Below are positions 13,195-16,752 of a stretch of 16,752 bases of DNA, in pieces. This stretch comes from Parcubacteria group bacterium (GTDB lineage Bacteria; Patescibacteriota; Minisyncoccia; UBA6257; JAAZHW01). Under the pieces are notes generated by a model. It saw nothing but the letters and a program-made list of their open reading frames with translations, searched no databases and had not been told where the DNA came from. The stretch covers positions 1 to 16,752 of the forward strand of contig JAAZHW010000040.1 in NCBI GenBank assembly GCA_012510515.1. Direction: 5' to 3'. Position 1 is the first letter of the stretch. Each line of letters begins with the position of its first letter. A program made the translations under genes and the position numbers.

Positions 13195-14316
13195 TTATTT
13201 AACAAAAGGATTTTTGGCGTTATGAACTTCAAAATGAAGATGGCAACCAGAATTGCCAATAACATAACCAGTATTGCCCATCAAACCAATTAATTGTCCT
13301 TGATTAACATAATCTCCCTCAGAAACGGAAACTTTATTTAAATGAGCATATAAAGTTTCAGTATTATTAGGATGTTGAATTTTAATAAAATTACCGTATC
13401 CACCATTATCCCGGCCAACAGCTATAACCAATCCTTCGGCAGCAGCCATTATTGGTGTATTACAACGATTAGCAATATCCACACCATTATTTGAATGAAG
13501 AGTGCCCCAATTAAAGCCAGTAGTAGGAATTACATAATAATAAGGATAATCTGGCAAAGAAGAAGATGATTTATTAGAATTATTTTTTTGTTGATTAGAA
13601 GAAATTTTACCTTCTGGAATAATAATTTTTTGACCCGGTTGCAAGGCATTAGTATTTAAATTATTATAAGAAATAATTTTTTCGGCTTCGGCGGAATAAG
13701 TTTTGGCAATTTTTTCTATTGTATCACCAGCTTTTATTTCGTGGAGAACGCCGGAAACAGGTAAAATTATTAATTCTTCACCCGGAATAATTTTTTCACC
13801 TTTAAGATTATTAGCCCAACGAATAGTATTTAAACTAATGCCATATTCCGAAGCGATACTTAATAAAGTATCTCCTTTTTGAACTTTATAAATCAAAATC
13901 CCATTTTGCTCTGTTTTTATACTTGTCAAAATGGGATTGGGATTTAAAAGACTGTTGTTGTCTATAAGATAATAAATTTTAGTTTCGGATGTTTCAGAAG
14001 TTGGTGATTGGGCGTTGCTTGTAGAAATAGTTTGATTATTAGCGGCTAAAGCAATAGATTTTATAGAATCTCCATTAATAGTTGCTAATGTTTTTTGAGT
14101 AAAAGGACCGCCAATAATACCGCGATAGCTTTCTTTTAATGGCATTATTTTTTGTTCATTAGTTAAATTAAAAATTGTGATTAAGGATGTTAAAACTATC
14201 AAAAAAACACTCACTCTTATTGTCGGTTGTTTGATTAAAAAATGAGCTTTTTTACTATCAATCCATGATTGAAAAAAATTAACTTTTTCTTTCAAAAAAG
14301 TTTCAATTTTTTTCAT
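13195..14316 (-). CDS. LysM/M23 murein endopeptidase
   Basis: A 373-residue envelope protein. A membrane segment at about 34-50 anchors it after a basic cytoplasmic tail. Two LysM repeats follow (142-187, YKVQKGDTLLSIASEYGI; 191-234, HEIKAGDTIEKIAKTYSA), which bind peptidoglycan glycan strands. A Ser/Asn-rich linker (238-254) leads to an M23 zinc peptidase domain (about 258-373) with LHSNNGVDIA (H274, D280), YAHLNKV (H325) and HLHFEV (H359, H361). Such enzymes cut peptide cross-links or act as regulators; here the zinc ligands look intact, so catalysis is likely. ATG 14316 is used; a TTG one codon earlier is less likely. It has its own promoter about 90 bases upstream, a terminator behind it, and is a single-gene unit. 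Confidence 0.92.
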   Translation of the reverse strand: MKKIETFLKEKVNFFQSWIDSKKAHFLIKQPTIRVSVFLIVLTSLITIFNLTNEQKIMPLKESYRGIIGGPFTQKTLATINGDSIKSIALAANNQTISTSNAQSPTSETSETKIYYLIDNNSLLNPNPILTSIKTEQNGILIYKVQKGDTLLSIASEYGISLNTIRWANNLKGEKIIPGEELIILPVSGVLHEIKAGDTIEKIAKTYSAEAEKIISYNNLNTNALQPGQKIIIPEGKISSNQQKNNSNKSSSSLPDYPYYYVIPTTGFNWGTLHSNNGVDIANRCNTPIMAAAEGLVIAVGRDNGGYGNFIKIQHPNNTETLYAHLNKVSVSEGDYVNQGQLIGLMGNTGYVIGNSGCHLHFEVHNAKNPFVK

Positions 14317-14406
14317 CAATCGATTAAAATTTGTAAAAAGAGTACAAATAAGCTTGTTAAATTGTCTCCTTACAAGATAGGAATATCTTTTTAAGGATTA
14401 ATATTT

Positions 14407-14434
14407 AGTATAGTCATTTTATTTTTTCAGTCAA
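14407..14434 (-). promoter_or_regulatory. Promoter of the LysM/M23 gene
   Basis: On the minus strand, TTGACT (14434-14429) and TATACT (14412-14407) are separated by 16 bases, five matches of six in each. Transcription from near 14400 gives a leader of about 84 bases, unlike the leaderless promoters elsewhere in the window. Confidence 0.65.
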
Positions 14435-14501
14435 GGTTTTAATGATGATTAGCAATAATTAGTAATTATTATTTTATTCGAATTATCCTAAAAAATTGTG
14501 G

Positions 14502-14550
14502 AATTCTTTCCCGCCCACCGTAGGAGGAGGGGCTTCATTTAGAATGACAG
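14502..14550 (-). repeat. Degraded copy of the dispersed palindromic repeat
   Basis: Read on the minus strand the segment starts CTGTCATTCTAAATGAAG, passes through CCTACGGTGGGCGGGA and ends AGAATT. It matches the right arm of the element at 7364-7409 with small changes, including the inner CCTACGG hairpin loop. Confidence 0.6.
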
Positions 14551-14639
14551 TAAAAAATAGGATGACAAAAAAGAGTTATTATTCAGAAGATCTATTTTTG
14601 ATGTGTGAATACATTTATTTTAGTAAGTAAATAGAAAAT

Positions 14640-14667
14640 TTGAGATTTGTATTTTTTGTGGTAAAAT
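14640..14667 (+). promoter_or_regulatory. Phosphohexomutase promoter, predicted leaderless
   Basis: TTGAGA (14640-14645), a 16-base spacer and TAAAAT (14662-14667) end six bases before the GTG start at 14674. The predicted first transcribed base is the G of that GTG. The promoter shares AATTTGAGATTTG with the rtcB promoter. Confidence 0.75.
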
Positions 14668-14673
14668 ACTTTT

Positions 14674-16014
14674 GTGAAATTAATTAAAGAAAAAATTTTT
14701 TTAGCTTATGATATTCGCGGTAAATATCCCACAGAGATTAACGCTGACGTTTTTTGGCGTTTGGGTTATTTTTTTCCCAAAATACTTCAACAGCAAAATA
14801 TTTTATCATCCAAAAAAATAAAAATTATTATTGGACGCGATAATCGACCTAACGGTTTAACTTTAACTAAAAATCTTTTTCAGGGATTAATACAAAACGA
14901 TGTGGAAGTTGTTGATGCTGGAATTATCACCACGCCGATGCTTTATTTTTTAATTAAAAATTATAATTTTGATTTGGGTTTTATGATTACCGCTTCTCAT
15001 CTTAAAGAAAATTATAATGGTTTAAAAATTTATACTCAAAATTTAGATTGTCTTTCGGGAAAATGGCTGGCTAATTTTTTAAATATTTTTAATCAGCCAG
15101 CTGTTATTGGATTAAGCAAAGGAAAAATTATTAGAAAAAATTTTATTAATCAGTATTCTCAATTTTTAATTGAAATCAGTAATATTAAAAACGAAAAACA
15201 ATTAAAAAAATTACAAACAAAAAATATTTTGATTTGTTGCCCCAAAAATACTCAATCAATTTTAGAAAAACTAAAAAAAGAATTAAAATTGAAAATTCAT
15301 TTTATTCACCAGCCAATTGAAAAAAGACTTCTAATTCAAAGAAAACCAGATCTTTTTATTCGATTTGATAATGACGGAGATCGTTTATATGTTTTTTATG
15401 ATAGTGGTGAAAAAATTCTTGGTGATATCATCGGAGCATTTTTTATTGAATTAAAAAATCAAAAGAATAAAAATGGAAAAATTATTTTAGACCATCGTTC
15501 TACCGAATTATTAAATAAATTAGCTAAAAAATATCATTTTCAACCGATTTATTCTCCTTCTGGTCATAGTATTTTTAAAAAAGCTATGCGAGAAAATAAT
15601 GCTCTATTGGGAATTGAAAAATCAGGCCATTATTATTGGAAAGAATTTTTCTTTGCTGATTCGGGTATTTATTCTTTTTTAATGCTTCTAATTTTTTTAG
15701 CCAATAAAAAAGAAAGTTTAAATAATTTAGTAGCGGAATTTGTTCAAAAACAAATTATTTTACCTGAAATAAATTTTAAAATAAAAAGTCAAAAAAAGAT
15801 GGATGAAATTTTTAAAGAAGTAGAAAAAGTTTTTTATCAAAACAAAATAAATAAAGAAGATGGACTGACCGTTTTTGATAAAAATTTTAAATTTAATCTT
15901 AAAAATTCTCAAACTGAATTAAATGTTTTAAGATTAAATATTGAAGCAAAAAATAAAGATATTTTAGATAACAAATTAGCTATTATTAAAAAAATTATTA
16001 ATAAATATAAATAA
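14674..16014 (+). CDS. Phosphomannomutase/phosphoglucomutase family protein
   Basis: A 446-residue alpha-D-phosphohexomutase, normal for the family, which moves phosphate between C1 and C6 of hexoses for polysaccharide and nucleotide-sugar synthesis. Motifs in order: AYDIRGKYP (11-19); the phosphoserine loop ITASHLKENYNGLKI (S108), with Leu where the usual TASHN has Asn; the metal loop FDNDGDR (232-237), a variant of DGDGDR; and the sugar-specificity loop GIEKSGHYYWKE (E315, S317, H319). The catalytic Ser and all three Asp are present. The GTG start is supported by the in-frame promoter spacing. It precedes rbfA by four bases. Whether mannose or glucose phosphate is preferred cannot be told. 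Confidence 0.9.
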   Translation: MKLIKEKIFLAYDIRGKYPTEINADVFWRLGYFFPKILQQQNILSSKKIKIIIGRDNRPNGLTLTKNLFQGLIQNDVEVVDAGIITTPMLYFLIKNYNFDLGFMITASHLKENYNGLKIYTQNLDCLSGKWLANFLNIFNQPAVIGLSKGKIIRKNFINQYSQFLIEISNIKNEKQLKKLQTKNILICCPKNTQSILEKLKKELKLKIHFIHQPIEKRLLIQRKPDLFIRFDNDGDRLYVFYDSGEKILGDIIGAFFIELKNQKNKNGKIILDHRSTELLNKLAKKYHFQPIYSPSGHSIFKKAMRENNALLGIEKSGHYYWKEFFFADSGIYSFLMLLIFLANKKESLNNLVAEFVQKQIILPEINFKIKSQKKMDEIFKEVEKVFYQNKINKEDGLTVFDKNFKFNLKNSQTELNVLRLNIEAKNKDILDNKLAIIKKIINKYK

Positions 16015-16018
16015 AACT

Positions 16019-16390
16019 ATGGGTGATTCTTATCGATTAAAACAATTAAATAATTTAATCCAACAATTATTTTCTGAGATTTTACAAAAAGAGGGAAATT
16101 TTCCTCAAAATTATTTTATAACTGTTAATAAGGTAGATGTTTCTAAAGATTTAAATAATGCTAAAATTTTCATTAGTGTTTATCCAGAAATTACTAAAGA
16201 AATTAAGCAATATTTTCAAAAAAATATTTTTTCTTTTCAGCAAGAATTAAATAAAAAATTAAATATTCATCCAGTTCCTAAAATTCAAATTTTTTATGAC
16301 GAATCCGAAAAAAATGCGGCTAAAATAGAGGCCCTGCTTTATAAAGCTAAAAATCAATCAAAAAAAATTAATAAAAAATCTCAAGATTAA
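16019..16390 (+). CDS. rbfA: Ribosome-binding factor A
   Basis: A 123-residue protein resembling RbfA, a KH-fold factor needed for 16S rRNA maturation and 30S assembly. Family features: the N-terminal helix with RLKQLNNLIQQLFSEILQKE, the strand VNKVDVSKDLNNAKIFISVYP (typical of the VTxVxvsxDLxxAkvyvSv pattern), and KLNIHPVPKIQIFYDESEKNAAKIEALL near the end (usual motif: PxlxFxxDxsxexxxkI). It follows the mutase by four bases and is probably co-transcribed. Confidence 0.9.
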   Translation: MGDSYRLKQLNNLIQQLFSEILQKEGNFPQNYFITVNKVDVSKDLNNAKIFISVYPEITKEIKQYFQKNIFSFQQELNKKLNIHPVPKIQIFYDESEKNAAKIEALLYKAKNQSKKINKKSQD

Positions 16391-16486
16391 ATATTTATTT
16401 TTTATATTTCAATTTTTACTTGATTTTTCAAAAAGAATTAGTTATTTATTAAATATTAAGTAATTTAAAAATATTAATATTATTAA

Positions 16487-16559
16487 GGCGCGGTGGCGAA
16501 GTGGCTAACGCGGCGGTCTGCAAAACCGCTATACGAGAGTTCAACTCCCTCCCGCGCCT
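16487..16559 (+). tRNA. tRNA-Cys (GCA)
   Basis: The acceptor stem GGCGCGG (16487-16493) pairs with CCGCGCC (16552-16558), and the discriminator is T, the identity base for Cys. The anticodon stem GCGGT/ACCGC frames the loop CTGCAAA with anticodon GCA. CCA is not encoded. No clear promoter is visible in the 96 AT-rich bases after rbfA. Confidence 0.95.
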
Positions 16560-16560
16560 C

Positions 16561-16590
16561 TTATATATGTATATATATATATGTGTATAT
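16561..16590. repeat. AT/TA microsatellite between two tRNAs
   Basis: The spacer between tRNA-Cys and tRNA-Leu is almost pure alternating T and A with a few G's. It could form a weak hairpin or simply be an easily cut processing spacer. Confidence 0.6.
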
Positions 16591-16595
16591 AAATT

Positions 16596-16680
16596 GCCCG
16601 GGTGGCGGAATCGGCAGACGCGTTGGACTCAAAATCCAATGACCTTTTCGGTCATGAGAGTTCGAGTCTCTCCCCGGGCA
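16596..16680 (+). tRNA. tRNA-Leu (CAA)
   Basis: The acceptor GCCCGGG (16596-16602) pairs with CCCGGGC (16673-16679), discriminator A16680. The anticodon stem TTGGA/TCCAA frames CTCAAAA with anticodon CAA, reading UUG. The long variable arm TGACC-TTTTC-GGTCA is typical of Leu. CCA is not encoded; CAAAC follows. From 16681 to the end of the window I see no gene, only short inverted motifs (CAAAC/GTTTG and CAAGC/GCTTG). Confidence 0.95.
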
Positions 16681-16752
16681 CAAACGAATGAAATGAGTTT
16701 GAGGCGAGGATCAAGCTAACTGCTTGGCTTGCGTGAAAAATTATTGAAATGA

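Larger units (their letters stand above)
14317..14673. other. Divergent intergenic region between the M23 peptidase and the phosphohexomutase
   Basis: This 357-base space holds a minus-strand promoter with an 85-base leader (14317-14400), a degraded dispersed repeat (14502-14550) and a plus-strand promoter directly at the mutase start. The leader contains AAGGAG (14371-14366) about 50 bases from the ATG, too far to serve it. No coding frame is recognisable. Confidence 0.6.

Noticed and set aside
16501..16719. A 72-residue frame across the tRNA genes
   Set aside because: It runs through both tRNA genes; the tRNA structures explain the sequence.

Overview
This is an AT-rich stretch (A/T-heavy codons throughout) from a bacterium with short genes, tight spacing and few Shine-Dalgarno sites. 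The small cell-wall enzymes, the IF3/L35/L20 cluster and a shortened valyl-tRNA synthetase fit a Patescibacteria (candidate phyla radiation, Parcubacteria-like) genome. That placement is an inference from protein style. TGA is used as a stop (valS), so the genetic code is not the Gracilibacteria/Absconditabacteria one.

Layout. 1-1489 (+): the 3' end of an Mrr-type restriction endonuclease, a NYN-domain putative RNase and an AlkD-like DNA glycosylase, a small nucleic-acid-processing group. 1590-3468 (+): a cell-wall pair, made of a one-polypeptide fusion of an L,D-transpeptidase with a D,D-carboxypeptidase, overlapped by a PAP2/BcrC-like lipid phosphatase. 3529-6957 (-): an overlapping operon valS > prsW-like protease > hsp20. 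6958-7611: a 650-base divergent intergenic region, much richer in GC than its surroundings, packed with inverted repeats. They include a 170-base MITE-like element and a palindromic dispersed repeat. 7612-9856 (+): rtcB, smpB and tmRNA, an RNA-repair and ribosome-rescue cluster. 9938-11047: infC, rpmI and rplT, with infC apparently starting at a rare AUU codon. 11060-13004: a DksA/TraR-type zinc protein and ComM. 13195-14316 (-): a LysM/M23 murein endopeptidase. 14674-16390 (+): a phosphohexomutase and rbfA. 16487-16680: tRNA-Cys(GCA) and tRNA-Leu(CAA), neither with an encoded CCA.

Most of the content is housekeeping for translation (valS, smpB, ssrA, infC, rpmI, rplT, rbfA, two tRNAs) plus envelope maintenance. 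The most notable observations are: (1) a recurring promoter, TTGAGA-16-TATAAT with TTT directly after the -35, placed so close to three start codons (valS, rtcB, the mutase) that leaderless or near-leaderless mRNAs are predicted; (2) the AUU-started infC; (3) the LDT/DD-carboxypeptidase fusion with a KMG in place of KTG; (4) the rtcB-smpB-ssrA arrangement; and (5) families of perfect palindromes and a MITE-like element in the intergenic spaces. I found no CRISPR array, transposase gene or clear novel multi-gene system.
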